Assembly (NCBI GenBank): GCA_943327755.2
Contig: CALPYF020000022.1
Location: 7,754 to 71,753 of the forward strand
From: Deinococcus hopiensis KR-140
GTDB lineage: Bacteria > Deinococcota > Deinococci > Deinococcales > Deinococcaceae
DNA: 64,000 bases
Direction of reading: 5' to 3'
The translations under genes were made by a program, and so were the position numbers. The notes beneath the pieces were generated by a model that was given only the letters and a program-made list of their open reading frames with translations, had not been told where the DNA came from and did not search any database. Positions 19,009 to 27,746 of this stretch are shown one piece after another. The first letter of the stretch is position 1. Each line of letters begins with the position of its first letter.

Positions 19009-21102
19009 TCAGATGCCGCTGTCCGGCCCCTCGCGGCCCAGGCGGCGCGCGTGCCGCACCTCGGCCAGCACGAACGCCAGCGTGTTCAGCGCGTAGATCA
19101 CCGTCAGGGCCGCCAGCAGCGCCGCCTGAGCGCCCACCAGCGGCAGGCCCGCGAACACCACCAGCCCCGACAGGGGCAGCAGCGCCGCCACCACCACGCC
19201 CCACGCGCCCAGCAGCACCCCACCCCACGGGGAATCCAGCAGCGCCGCGCCCGGCAGCAGCAGCCCCAGCAGCCGGAAGCCCACCGGACGGGACCGCGCC
19301 GTGGGGAGCGGCGTGCGCGGCAGCAGCAGGGAGAGCAGCAGCAGCGCCCCCAGACCCGCTGTCCCCAGCAGCGCCAGTCCCAGCCGCGCCGACCCGCCCG
19401 CCGAGGCGTCGAGCAGCGCCAGCGGATCCCGCAGCGCCGCGCCCAGCGTGACACTCAGGTCACCCGTCGCGGCGCGCGTCAGGCGCCGCTGGTCCGGGTA
19501 GCACAGCAGGGCCTGCCCGGGGCGCAGGCCCTGCTGGAAGGTGGCCTCAGGAGACGTGGGTTTCAGGCCCAGGTTGAAGGCGGCCGGCATCAGATCCGGC
19601 TGTGCCGCGAGGGCCGAGCGGAACAGGTCGCGGGCCTGCGGCGCGTCCCCACGTTCGCGCGCGATCACACCCAGGTTGTTGCGGGCGCACGCGTCGGGCA
19701 GCGCCGCCATGTATAGCGTGCGCGCGCGGGTTTCGTCCCCGTCCAGCTGCGCACCCAGGCCCGTCAGGAGCGCCGCGTCCGGCCCGGACTGCAGGGTCAG
19801 GCGTTCGAGCTGCGCGTTCCACCACCCACCCCCGTACGTGCCGCTCGACAGCGCCGGGGAGCGCAGCGCCGCGCCGGACAGGTTGGCCCACTGCACGCCG
19901 CCCAGCGTGCCCAGCAGCGCCAGCGCCAGCAGCGTGACCGTCAGCCGCTCGCTGGGCGACGCGTACGCGATGAACACCCGCCGGGCCCGCGCCAGGGGCC
20001 GCTGCCCCCACGAGCGGTAGCGGCCCCCCAGGGCGCGGGTGTCCTCCGCCTGCGCCGGGAAGGCCCGCACGGCCAGGGTCAGCAGCGCCGCGAGCAGACT
20101 CAGGCCGAGCGCCAGACTGGCCAGCCGCGCCGTGTCCCGCACGGCGCCCAGCCCCTCCGGCCCCAGGTTGTACAGCGTGCCGGTGCGCAGGGACGCCGCG
20201 AACTGCCGCCACTCGTCCGCCTCGCCCTCGCGGCCCTGGGCGTCCAGCGTCCGCGCGTACCGTTCGTACAGCGCGCCGCCGCCCTCGAAACGCGGGTGGA
20301 GGTCCCGCAGGTACGTCATCCACGCGCCGGCCCGGTCCACGCGGCCCTGCGCGAGCAGCGTCCCCACGTACCCGCTGGGATTGCCGTACGCGCCCAGCGC
20401 CGCGCGGCTCACGGGAATGGCCGGGTCAATCCCGCGCGCCGCCGCGTCCTCCTGCGCCTGCGTCAGGGCGAGGTTCGCGGCGGCCGGGAAACCCGCGCCG
20501 TCCAGCCGCGCGGCGAGCTGCACCCACGCTGGGAAGGGCAGCGTGCCGCCCAGCGCCTGCCGCACCCGGCTGAGCGCCTCGAACGGATCCGGCGCCGCCT
20601 GCGCCAGCCGCAGCGTCAGGAACGGATTGAGCGGATCGAGCCGCGCGGCGGCCTCCAGCTGTTCGGGCGGCACCTGATCGGCCACGCTGGCCAGCCACCC
20701 GGTCACGACCGGGTCGGGCGGGAGCACCACCCGCTCCTGCACGCGCAGGGCGCCGCCCTGCCCGTTCAGGGTGAAGCGTTCGGTCACGTCCCCCAGGCGC
20801 GTACTGACCGACGCGGCGTCCCCGCTGGCGTCCAGGCTGCTCACCACGCCCGGCAGGTCGGCCCGGCCCGTGACCACGCCCCCGGTGCCGATGGCGTACA
20901 CGGCGGGGCCCGCGCCCAGCAGCACCGTGCTGCCGATCTCCAGCGGGCCGCTCAGGGGACCCAGCGCGTCCGGCAGGGTCCGCTGCCACGTGCCCCCTGC
21001 ACCCTCGTGCCGCAGGACCCGGCCCTCCAGGGTGGTGGTCGCCCCGGCAGTGCCCAGCAGTGCCGTCAGGCCCACGAGCAGGGCGCAGCGCAGGCGGCTC
21101 AT
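19009..21102 (-). CDS. Large TPR-containing membrane protein
   Basis: 697 residues of unknown function. An N-terminal signal peptide (cleavage likely after GTAGA, about residue 20) leads a beta-rich extracytoplasmic section to about 130. TPR-like helices follow to about 340. TM segments lie near 360-380 and 425-445, a second TPR patch at about 490-560, and three or four TM helices toward the C-terminus (about 590-690). ATG at 21102 overlaps the plsY-like stop (ATGA), so the two are coupled. It could be an envelope scaffold (inference). No catalytic motif is seen. Confidence 0.7.
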   Translation of the reverse strand: MSRLRCALLVGLTALLGTAGATTTLEGRVLRHEGAGGTWQRTLPDALGPLSGPLEIGSTVLLGAGPAVYAIGTGGVVTGRADLPGVVSSLDASGDAASVSTRLGDVTERFTLNGQGGALRVQERVVLPPDPVVTGWLASVADQVPPEQLEAAARLDPLNPFLTLRLAQAAPDPFEALSRVRQALGGTLPFPAWVQLAARLDGAGFPAAANLALTQAQEDAAARGIDPAIPVSRAALGAYGNPSGYVGTLLAQGRVDRAGAWMTYLRDLHPRFEGGGALYERYARTLDAQGREGEADEWRQFAASLRTGTLYNLGPEGLGAVRDTARLASLALGLSLLAALLTLAVRAFPAQAEDTRALGGRYRSWGQRPLARARRVFIAYASPSERLTVTLLALALLGTLGGVQWANLSGAALRSPALSSGTYGGGWWNAQLERLTLQSGPDAALLTGLGAQLDGDETRARTLYMAALPDACARNNLGVIARERGDAPQARDLFRSALAAQPDLMPAAFNLGLKPTSPEATFQQGLRPGQALLCYPDQRRLTRAATGDLSVTLGAALRDPLALLDASAGGSARLGLALLGTAGLGALLLLSLLLPRTPLPTARSRPVGFRLLGLLLPGAALLDSPWGGVLLGAWGVVVAALLPLSGLVVFAGLPLVGAQAALLAALTVIYALNTLAFVLAEVRHARRLGREGPDSGI

Positions 21103-21701
21103 GCCCCGCCCCGCAGCAGGTGCGCGGCCCGCACGGCCATCACAGCCCCGCCCGCCAGCAGCGGCCAGAAGCCCCCGGTCAGCGCCCCGGCGAGCAGGCC
21201 CACCGGCACGGCGACGGCCGTCGTGAACGGCACGGCGTTCAGTTTCAGCCGTGACTGCAGCGTGGCCTTGTAGGTGGGGATGACCACCGCGGCGGTCAGC
21301 AGCAGGGCCAGCAGCACGCCCGGCGTGAACACCAGCAGCGCGCCCAGCAGCGGCGCGATCCCCCCGCCCCCCCGGAAGCCGAAGAAGACGGGGTAGCAGT
21401 GCCCGGCCACGACCGCGCCCGTCACCAGCGCCGCCAGAGCCTCGCCACCCTGCGGGACGAGCGCGCGGGCCAGCAGCGCCGCCACGACCCCCTTCAGGAT
21501 GTCCCCCACTGAGACCAGAATCCCCGCGCCGCGCCCGAACTGCCGCCACGTGCCGCTCCCGCCCGGCAGGTCCCGGTCACGGATGTCCGCCCCGCGCGCG
21601 CGGGAGTACAGCACGCCGCTGACCAGCGAGCCCAGCAGGAACGCCAGGGCCGTCACGAGCAGCGTGGGCGCGGGCGGCAGCGTCGCGGGCAGGTCAGGCA
21701 T
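21099..21701 (-). CDS. PlsY-like acyltransferase paralogue, degenerate motifs
   Basis: 200 residues with five to six TM helices and the PlsY outline, including GDILKG (about 67-72) and AGHCYPVFFGFRGGGG (about 99-114). PlsY acylates glycerol 3-phosphate from acyl-phosphate. Two family motifs are altered: the usual GNPGATN loop reads GGSGTW, and GGKG reads GGGG, so the substrate-binding Lys is gone. Activity may be lost or changed, and a true PlsY probably lies elsewhere. TAGAAT at 21711-21716 lies 9 nt from the ATG. It is coupled to the TPR membrane protein. Confidence 0.75.
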   Translation of the reverse strand: MPDLPATLPPAPTLLVTALAFLLGSLVSGVLYSRARGADIRDRDLPGGSGTWRQFGRGAGILVSVGDILKGVVAALLARALVPQGGEALAALVTGAVVAGHCYPVFFGFRGGGGIAPLLGALLVFTPGVLLALLLTAAVVIPTYKATLQSRLKLNAVPFTTAVAVPVGLLAGALTGGFWPLLAGGAVMAVRAAHLLRGGA

Positions 21702-21748
21702 ACGCCGGGCATTCTAGAGCGCCGCTCCGCGCCCGCTACACTGCCCGC

Positions 21749-22507
21749 ATGGCTCCCCGGCCCCTGACCCGCCCCGAACTGCGCCGCTACTCGCGCGCGC
21801 TGCTGGTCCCTGAGTGGCTGGACGCCGGCGCGCAGGAACGCGTGAAGGCCGCGCACGTTCTCGTGGTCGGCGCGGGTGGGCTGGGCAGTCCCGTGATCGC
21901 CAGCCTCGCCGGGGCGGGCGTGGGCACCCTGACCGTCGCGGACGACGACCGCGTGGACCTCAGCAACCTGCACCGCCAGACGCTGTACGCCACGCCCGAC
22001 GTGGGCCGCCCCAAGGCCGAGGTGGCCGCCGCGCGCGCCCAGAGCATCAACCCGCACGTGCAGGTGCGCCTCGCGCCGCGCGTCACGCCGGACACCCTCT
22101 CGGGACTGCTGGGTGGCGTGACGCTCGTCGTGGACGCCACCGACAACTTCGAGACGCGCTACCTGATCGCCGACACCTGCGCCGCGCAGGGCCGCGAGTG
22201 GATCTGGGGCGCGGCCAGCGGCACCACGGGCATGGTCAGCGTGTTCGGCCCTCACGCCGGCCTGCGCGACGTGTTCCCCGACCCGGGCGACGACCTGGGC
22301 TGCGACGAGGCCGGGGTACTGGGCCCCGTCCCGGCCCTGACCGGGCAGCTCATGGCGCTGGAGGCCCTGAAGGTCCTGGGGGGCGTGGGTCAGCCGCTGC
22401 GCGGCCGCCTGTGGACCTTCGACGCCCTGACCAGCCGCGCCCGCACCCTCACCCTGCGCGCCCCCACCCTCACCCTGCGCGCCCCCACCCCTGCAGACAC
22501 GCTGTAA
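21749..22507 (+). CDS. ThiF/MoeB/HesA-family adenylyltransferase
   Basis: 252 residues. An E1-like enzyme that adenylates the C-terminal Gly-Gly of a sulfur-carrier protein (ThiS or MoaD type). The ATP site is VVGAGGLGSPV (about 36-46), followed by DDDRVDLSNLHRQ and VVDATDNFETR. A Cys near 190 (LGCDEAGVLGP) matches the usual catalytic region. The C-terminal CxxC pairs of some relatives are not seen. The last residues are made by two copies of a 21-bp repeat. TACACT at 21737-21742 lies 6 nt from the ATG, suggesting a leaderless mRNA. Whether it serves ThiS, MoaD or both cannot be told. Confidence 0.85.
   Translation: MAPRPLTRPELRRYSRALLVPEWLDAGAQERVKAAHVLVVGAGGLGSPVIASLAGAGVGTLTVADDDRVDLSNLHRQTLYATPDVGRPKAEVAAARAQSINPHVQVRLAPRVTPDTLSGLLGGVTLVVDATDNFETRYLIADTCAAQGREWIWGAASGTTGMVSVFGPHAGLRDVFPDPGDDLGCDEAGVLGPVPALTGQLMALEALKVLGGVGQPLRGRLWTFDALTSRARTLTLRAPTLTLRAPTPADTL
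22445..22486 (+). repeat. 21-bp tandem duplication in the ThiF-like gene end
   Basis: Two exact 21-bp units (22445-22465, 22466-22486), each in frame and encoding the heptad TLTLRAP, with a partial third unit after them. It sits at the extreme C-terminus, where length change is harmless. Confidence 0.8.
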
Positions 22508-22620
22508 AGACCATCCAGGCCGGCGTTCTTCCAGCCGCACCGACCCCGCCGACCCGCCCGGCCCGGCATTCCGCCGCCCGGGGTGGGCTGCACCCCCACT
22601 GGGCGCACCTCCAGCCCCTC

Positions 22621-22648
22621 TTGACGCCCGCCGCAGCTGTGTTACTGT
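22621..22648 (+). promoter_or_regulatory. HU gene promoter
   Basis: TTGACG (22621-22626), a 16-bp spacer, then TACTGT (22643-22648). Transcription would start about 65 nt before the HU ATG. Confidence 0.6.
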
Positions 22649-22717
22649 GCGCCTGAGCCCACAATTCAATTGCGTTCGCCCTGTGCCGCTCGCAGTCCAC
22701 TCCCGGAGGTTGCACGT

Positions 22718-23074
22718 ATGGCCAAGAGCACCAAACCCGCCGCGAAGAAACCCGCCCCCAAGAAAGGCGCGGCGAAACCCGCCCCGAAAGCCGAGGCCGG
22801 GAAGATCGCCAAGACGCAGATCATCGACATGGTCGCCGACAAGACCACCCTGAACAAGAAACAGGCCGGGGACGCCGTCGCGACCGTCATCGACTGCATC
22901 GTCGACGCCCTGCGTGGCGGCAGCAGCGTCGGCCTGCCCGGCCTGGGCACCCTGAGCGTCACCCAGACCGCCGCCCGCACCGGCGTCAAACCCGGCACCA
23001 GCGAGCGCATCACCATCCCCGCCGGGAAGAAGGTGCGCTTCAAGGTCGCCACGACCCTCAAAGGCACCCTCTAA
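22718..23074 (+). CDS. Nucleoid protein HU with basic N-terminal tail
   Basis: 118 residues. The first ~29 are a Lys/Pro/Ala-rich tail, followed by a complete HU/IHF domain with the helical dimerisation part at 30-75. The arm region LPGLGTLSV... AARTGVKPGTSERITIPAG and C-terminal KVRFKVATTLK complete the fold. Deinococcus HU proteins carry such eukaryote-H1-like tails and compact the nucleoid. The ATG at 22718 has GGAGGT 8 nt upstream. Its own promoter and terminator make it monocistronic. Confidence 0.93.
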   Translation: MAKSTKPAAKKPAPKKGAAKPAPKAEAGKIAKTQIIDMVADKTTLNKKQAGDAVATVIDCIVDALRGGSSVGLPGLGTLSVTQTAARTGVKPGTSERITIPAGKKVRFKVATTLKGTL

Positions 23075-23086
23075 GCCAGCGCGTCA

Positions 23087-23120
23087 CGCGGCCCCTCTGC
23101 CCAGCGGGCGGGGGGCCGCG
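23087..23120 (+). terminator. HU gene terminator
   Basis: A 9-bp perfect stem (CGCGGCCCC / GGGGCCGCG) with a 16-nt loop, 12 nt after the HU stop. A weak GTTTGG run follows. Confidence 0.6.
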
Positions 23121-23190
23121 CCGCGTTTGGTCAAGGCTTTCCGGTGGCGGTTGTCACGCGCCGCGCAGGCCCGGCCGGTAGGGTGGAGGC

Positions 23191-23643
23191 ATGACGTCCC
23201 GCCCTGCTGCCCATTCCACGTCCCTTCCCCGCTCGGCCGCGCGCGCGCTGCTGGGGGCGTTCATGACCCTGGCGGGCGTGGGGCACCTGACGTTCCAGCG
23301 GCAGGAGTTCCAGGCGCAGGTGCCCACATGGCTGCCGGTGAACAAGGACGCCGTGGTGCTGGGCTCGGGCGTGCTGGAGATCGCGTTCGGGCTGGCGATG
23401 CTCTCGGGTCGGCGGCGGCGGACGGTGGGGCTGGCGCTGGCGGCGTTCTTCGTGGCGATCTTCCCGGGGAACGTGTCGCAGTACGTGTCGCGCCAGAGTG
23501 CCTTCGGGCTGGACACGGATCAGAAGCGGCTGACGCGGTTGTTCTTCCAGCCGGTGCTGGTGGCCTGGGCGCTGTGGAGCACGGGTGCGCTCCAGCACAG
23601 AGGCGCCCTGGGCGGCGCGCGGCGCGGACAGCGCGAGGATTAA
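23191..23643 (+). CDS. DoxX-like small membrane protein
   Basis: 150 residues with four TM helices. LGAFMTLAGVGHLTF near the N-terminus, GVLEIAFGLAML in helix 2, and FPGNVSQYVSRQ match the DoxX/DUF4267-like group. The function is unknown; relatives are linked to redox stress. TAGGGT (23179-23184) sits 6 nt before the ATG, so translation may be leaderless. Confidence 0.7.
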   Translation: MTSRPAAHSTSLPRSAARALLGAFMTLAGVGHLTFQRQEFQAQVPTWLPVNKDAVVLGSGVLEIAFGLAMLSGRRRRTVGLALAAFFVAIFPGNVSQYVSRQSAFGLDTDQKRLTRLFFQPVLVAWALWSTGALQHRGALGGARRGQRED

Positions 23644-23711
23644 GGTCAGGTGTAGGTGCCGGGCAGGCCACACTTCAGAGATCTGTGAGGTCCGCCCCTC
23701 TACGCTGAATC

Positions 23712-25877
23712 ATGCTCAACCGCCTGACTGCCGCGCTCGCGTCTGCCACCCAGCCCGGCGGGGCGGGGCTGGCCGAGGCGATCCTGAACGTCACGGATAC
23801 GCTGGTGGTCGTCCTCGATCCGCAGGGGCGCGTGCTGCGCTTCAACCCGGCCGCCGAGCGGCTCTCCGGGTACCGCTGCGAGGAGGTCCGTGGACAGGTG
23901 CTGTGGCCGTTCGTGCTGCCGGAAGACGAGGTCGAGGGCGTCATGGGGGCCTTCGGAGCGCTGACGGCCGGGGACTACCCGAACCGGCACGAGAACCACT
24001 GGCAGACCCGCAGCGGTGAGCGGCGCTACATCCTGTGGTCCAACACGGCGCTGCTGGACGTGCGCGGGCGGGTGGCGCTGATCGTGGCGACCGGCGTGGA
24101 CGTCACGCGGGAACGCGAGGAACGCCGCGCGCGGCAGGACAGCGAGGCGCAGTTCCGGGTGCTGTTCGAGCAGTCCGCCGACGGCGTGGTGCTGATCGAC
24201 CCGCACGACCCGGACGTGGCGTGGCGGATCGTGGACTGCAACGAGGCGTTCTGCCGCATGAACGGGTACGCCCGCGCGGAGCTGCTCGGGCAGTCCATCG
24301 ACCTGCTGCACCCGTACCCGATGATGGCCGCCGAGGGCGAGGAACTGCTGGCCTGGATCCGTGAGGAGGAGCAGGTGCGCGGCGAGGGCACGCACCTGCA
24401 CCGGGACGGCACGGTCTTCCCGATCGAGAGTGCCAGCACGCTCGTCATGGTGGGCGGGCGGGAACTGATCCTGGGGCAGGACCGGGATATCCGGGAGCGC
24501 CGTCGGGCCGAGGAGCAGCTGCGGCAACTGTCGGCGCAGCTGGCGCACGACTCGCAGCATGACGCGCTGACCGGCCTGCCCAACCGCACGCTGCTCCTCG
24601 ACCGGTTGCAGGTGGAACTGCGCCGCGCCGCGCGGGACGGGCGGGCCCTGGCGGTCATCCACCTGAACCTCGACGGGTTCCGCCGCGTGAACGACACGCT
24701 GGGGCACGCGGGGGGCGACGCGGTGCTGCGCGAGGTGGCCCGTCGCCTGCAGGAGGACGTGCGCCCGTCGGACACGGTGGCGCGGCTGAACGGGGACGAG
24801 TTCGTGGTACTCATACCGGACGTGGGGGCCCGGGCGCAGGCGGCGGGCGTGGCGCGTCGGCTTCAGGAGGTGCTGCTGCCCCCGGTGCTGGTGGACGGGC
24901 AGCCGGTGAACGTGCGCGCCAGTCTGGGTGTGGCGCTCAGCCCGCCGGACAGCAGCCTCCCGGCGAACCTGCTGCGGCAGGCCGACCTGGCCATGACGCA
25001 GGCCCGGCGGGAGGGCCGCAGCGGCGTGCAGTTCTTCCAGGCGTCCCTGGACGCGGCAGTCCACGGGCAGCTGCACCTGGAAACGCGCCTGCGCGCCGCG
25101 CTGGAGGCGGGGGGGCTGCACCTGCACTACCAGCCGCAGGTGGACGCCTGGACGGGGGAGCTGCTGGGCTTCGAGGCGCTGGTGCGCTGGACGGACGCGC
25201 GACTCGGCCTGGTGTCCCCGGCACGGTTCATTCCGCTGGCGGAGGAGGCGGGCCTGATCGGGCAGCTGGGCGCGTGGGTGCTGGACGAGGCGTGCCGTCA
25301 GGCCGCCGAGTGGGGACTGCGCGTGCCCATCGCGGTGAATGTCTCGGCGGCGGAGGTCGCGCAGGAGCACTTCACGCAGCAGGTGCACGACACGCTGCGC
25401 CGGCACGGGCTGGACGGCGGGCAGCTGAAACTGGAGGTCACGGAGCGGCTGACCGTGCAGGACCTCCAGCGGGCCGCGCGGCAGCTGGCGCAGGTGCAGG
25501 CGCTGGGCGTGCAGCTGTCGCTGGACGATTTCGGGACCGGGCAATCCTCGGTCAGCACGCTGCTGCACCTGCCGCTGAACGAACTGAAGCTGGACCGGTC
25601 CCTGATTGCGGGGGTGGCCGAGTCGCCCATCGAGCAGCGGGTGGTGAGTGCCCTGATCAGTCTGGGCCGCAGCCTGAACCTGACGGTGATCGTCGAGGGC
25701 GTGGAGACCCCGGAGCAGCTGCGGGCCCTGCGGGACCTGGGCTGCGGCGCGGTGCAGGGCTACCTGACGGGCCGTCCGGGGCCGGCGAGCATGTGGACGC
25801 CGCATCTGGGCGGGCCGCTGCCCCTGAACCTGCCCGATCGCGGCGCGGCGGACGGGGGCGAGCCCCTGCTGAACTGA
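23712..25877 (+). CDS. PAS-PAS-GGDEF-EAL protein, likely c-di-GMP phosphodiesterase
   Basis: 721 residues, cytoplasmic. PAS 1 is at about 20-135, PAS 2 at 145-265, GGDEF at 280-440 and EAL at 450-710. The cyclase part looks inactive: the signature reads NGDEF (360-364), and the metal Asp of the usual DLDxF motif is Asn319 (HLNLDGF). The EAL part keeps FEALVRW (487-493), DDFGTG, ELKLDRS and VEGVET, so it should hydrolyse c-di-GMP. The degenerate GGDEF may act as a GTP sensor (known in similar proteins; inference here). TACGCT (23701-23706) lies 5 nt before the ATG. Confidence 0.88.
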   Translation: MLNRLTAALASATQPGGAGLAEAILNVTDTLVVVLDPQGRVLRFNPAAERLSGYRCEEVRGQVLWPFVLPEDEVEGVMGAFGALTAGDYPNRHENHWQTRSGERRYILWSNTALLDVRGRVALIVATGVDVTREREERRARQDSEAQFRVLFEQSADGVVLIDPHDPDVAWRIVDCNEAFCRMNGYARAELLGQSIDLLHPYPMMAAEGEELLAWIREEEQVRGEGTHLHRDGTVFPIESASTLVMVGGRELILGQDRDIRERRRAEEQLRQLSAQLAHDSQHDALTGLPNRTLLLDRLQVELRRAARDGRALAVIHLNLDGFRRVNDTLGHAGGDAVLREVARRLQEDVRPSDTVARLNGDEFVVLIPDVGARAQAAGVARRLQEVLLPPVLVDGQPVNVRASLGVALSPPDSSLPANLLRQADLAMTQARREGRSGVQFFQASLDAAVHGQLHLETRLRAALEAGGLHLHYQPQVDAWTGELLGFEALVRWTDARLGLVSPARFIPLAEEAGLIGQLGAWVLDEACRQAAEWGLRVPIAVNVSAAEVAQEHFTQQVHDTLRRHGLDGGQLKLEVTERLTVQDLQRAARQLAQVQALGVQLSLDDFGTGQSSVSTLLHLPLNELKLDRSLIAGVAESPIEQRVVSALISLGRSLNLTVIVEGVETPEQLRALRDLGCGAVQGYLTGRPGPASMWTPHLGGPLPLNLPDRGAADGGEPLLN

Positions 25878-25900
25878 ACCGCTCCGGTGGGCGGGGGGGA

Positions 25901-26464
25901 TCAGGGGTCGGGCCAGCCGGGCGTGCGCCACGCCTCGAGCTGTCCACCGGGGCGCAGGCGGTGGGCGTACAGGGCCGCGCCGCTGGCCTGCATCTCGTCC
26001 AGGGACAGGCGATCGAGGTCACACGCGAGGTTCAGCTGCGCGTAGACCACGCCGCACCGCGCGACGAGCAGCGTCCCGGCGGGCCAGCGGCTCACGGCGG
26101 CGCGGAACGCGGCCGGGTCGTGGCGGGCCGCGCCGCGCAGGTGCAGCAGGTGCGCGGCGCGGCGCACGCTGACGCCGATCAGGGCCGCGTCGGCCTGCCA
26201 GGGGTGCGCGTGGGCACTCCGCCCGGCGGCGCGGAAGGTCAGGTGCGCGCCCAGCAGGCGGGCCGCGTCGCGCAGCGTGGCGTGCAGGGCGTCGTCGGGC
26301 GTGCGGGCGTGCAGGTGCGCCAGCCGGGCGTCCAGGCGCGCCAGTGCGGTGACGGGCAGGGCCTGGGCGTGCTGCGGCGGGTGGAACGCGACCGTCAGGG
26401 TGGGCGGGACCTGGAGGGCTGGCGGCTGGGGATCGCGCGGGTCGCGGTGCGGGTCGTCCATCAT
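25901..26464 (-). CDS. Unidentified protein, 187 residues
   Basis: The sequence is rich in Ala, His, Arg and Pro. The N-terminal ~20 residues are Pro/Asp-rich and probably disordered. The rest alternates helix (DALHATLRDAARLLGAH) and strand (GTLLVARCGVVYAQLNL), ending at WRTPGWPDP. No motif, signal or TM segment is recognisable. It lies between the c-di-GMP protein (convergent, 23 bp apart) and a divergent unknown gene. ATG at 26464 or 26461. Confidence 0.55.
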   Translation of the reverse strand: MMDDPHRDPRDPQPPALQVPPTLTVAFHPPQHAQALPVTALARLDARLAHLHARTPDDALHATLRDAARLLGAHLTFRAAGRSAHAHPWQADAALIGVSVRRAAHLLHLRGAARHDPAAFRAAVSRWPAGTLLVARCGVVYAQLNLACDLDRLSLDEMQASGAALYAHRLRPGGQLEAWRTPGWPDP

Positions 26465-26601
26465 GGGGTCTCCCGGTGGGCTGGATTGGGGGGACCCTCA
26501 GCGTGGCACGTGGGGCGTGCGGGTGCACGCGAACATGACCGGGCCGGGATGAAGGGAAGGGGACGCGCGGGCCGGGCGGGGGCCTTGCTACGCTTTCGGG
26601 T

Positions 26602-27015
26602 ATGACTGCTTCCTCTGACGCGGACGTCCGCGCGAAACTCACGGCGCTGGTCCCAGCCCTGCGGCACTTCCACTCGGCCCTGCTGGACGTCGCCAAGGGC
26701 GAGTACGAGTTCATGAACGGCCCCGTGAAGGGCCCCTTCGAGCTGTACTCGCTGGTGATGAACCACCCGCAGTTCCAGTGGCTGCGGCCCCTGTCGGGCC
26801 TGATGGCCACCCTGGACGAGGTGCTGGACGCCAAGGACACCACCCTGACCGAACGGAACCTGACGGACGTGCGTCAGGCGCTGGGCCTGCTGTTCGCCGA
26901 GACCGACACCCGCTTCGCGGAGTTCCGCGGCGGCTACACCCGCGCCAGGGGCGACGCCCGCGTGCGCGAGACCGAGGCGAAGTGGCGCGAACTGCTGGGA
27001 GGCATCCAGGCGTAA
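26602..27015 (+). CDS. Conserved protein of unknown function upstream of pth
   Basis: 137 residues, all-helical in appearance. Features are a HFHSALLDVAKGEYEFMNGP segment at about 23-42, a short FQWLRPLSGLMATLDEVLD helix at about 58-76, and a C-terminal Arg/Glu-rich helix. Proteins of this type occur widely in bacteria without a known role. TACGCT (26589-26594) lies 7 nt before the ATG, so it likely leads the pth transcript; pth starts 9 nt after its stop. Confidence 0.7.
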   Translation: MTASSDADVRAKLTALVPALRHFHSALLDVAKGEYEFMNGPVKGPFELYSLVMNHPQFQWLRPLSGLMATLDEVLDAKDTTLTERNLTDVRQALGLLFAETDTRFAEFRGGYTRARGDARVRETEAKWRELLGGIQA

Positions 27016-27023
27016 GCCGGATT

Positions 27024-27746
27024 ATGAGCGTGAAGATCATCGTGGGCCTGGGCAATCCGGGCGCGCAATACGCGCAGACGCGGCACAACGTGGGCTGGCT
27101 GGTGCTGGACGAACTGGCCCGCCGCGCCGGGGCGTCCTGGCGTAAGGAAGGCAAGGACGCCGAGGTCGCCGAGGTCCGTCTGGGCTCCGGGGTGGGCGCG
27201 AAGGTGCTGCTGGTGCGGCCCCTGACGTTCATGAACGCGTCCGGGAAGGCGGTGGCACCGCTGATGTCGTTCTACAAGCTGGGCGGCGAGTCGCTGCTGG
27301 TGTTGCAGGACGACCTGGACAGTCCGTTCGGGCTGCTGCGCGTGCGGATGGGCGGGCGGCACGGCGGGCAGAACGGCGTGCGGGACATCATCCGGCTGCT
27401 GGGGCACGAGGCCTTCGCGCGCGTGAAGGTCGGGATCTCGCGCCCGCCGGCGGGCTGGGCGGTGCCGGACTGGGTCCTGAGCCGCTGGCGCGAGGAGGAG
27501 AAGGCCGATCTGGCGGAACTCGTACGGCTGGGCGCGAACGCCGCCGAGGTCTGGGCCACGTCCGGGCTGGCGGAGGCGCAGGGGCAGTTCAACGGCACGG
27601 ACCTCCGCCCCAAGCCGCCAGCCCCGCCGAAACCTCCGAAACCTGCACCGGACGGGGATGCTGTCCCGGCTGGGCGAACCCCGCAGGACACGGCGGGGAC
27701 GGCGGCGCATACTGGCGGGCGTGTCGAAAAAACAGAAGAAGGCTGA
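27024..27746 (+). CDS. pth: Peptidyl-tRNA hydrolase with Pro-rich tail
   Basis: 240 residues. It releases peptides from stalled peptidyl-tRNA. GLGNPGAQYAQTRHNVGW (8-25) contains the catalytic His22, and FMNASG and LQDDLDSPFG (with the active-site Asp) are present, as is GGRHGGQNGV. The canonical domain ends at about 185. A further ~50 residues (KPPAPPKPPKPAP and an Ala/Thr-rich end) form an unusual low-complexity tail that overlaps the next gene by 26 nt. An earlier end of the functional protein is possible, but the frame is intact. Confidence 0.93.
   Translation: MSVKIIVGLGNPGAQYAQTRHNVGWLVLDELARRAGASWRKEGKDAEVAEVRLGSGVGAKVLLVRPLTFMNASGKAVAPLMSFYKLGGESLLVLQDDLDSPFGLLRVRMGGRHGGQNGVRDIIRLLGHEAFARVKVGISRPPAGWAVPDWVLSRWREEEKADLAELVRLGANAAEVWATSGLAEAQGQFNGTDLRPKPPAPPKPPKPAPDGDAVPAGRTPQDTAGTAAHTGGRVEKTEEG

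Noticed and set aside
23700..25931. 743-codon frame antisense to the GGDEF-EAL gene
   Set aside because: The sense strand encodes clear PAS, GGDEF and EAL domains; the antisense protein is Arg/Gln/His-rich low complexity.
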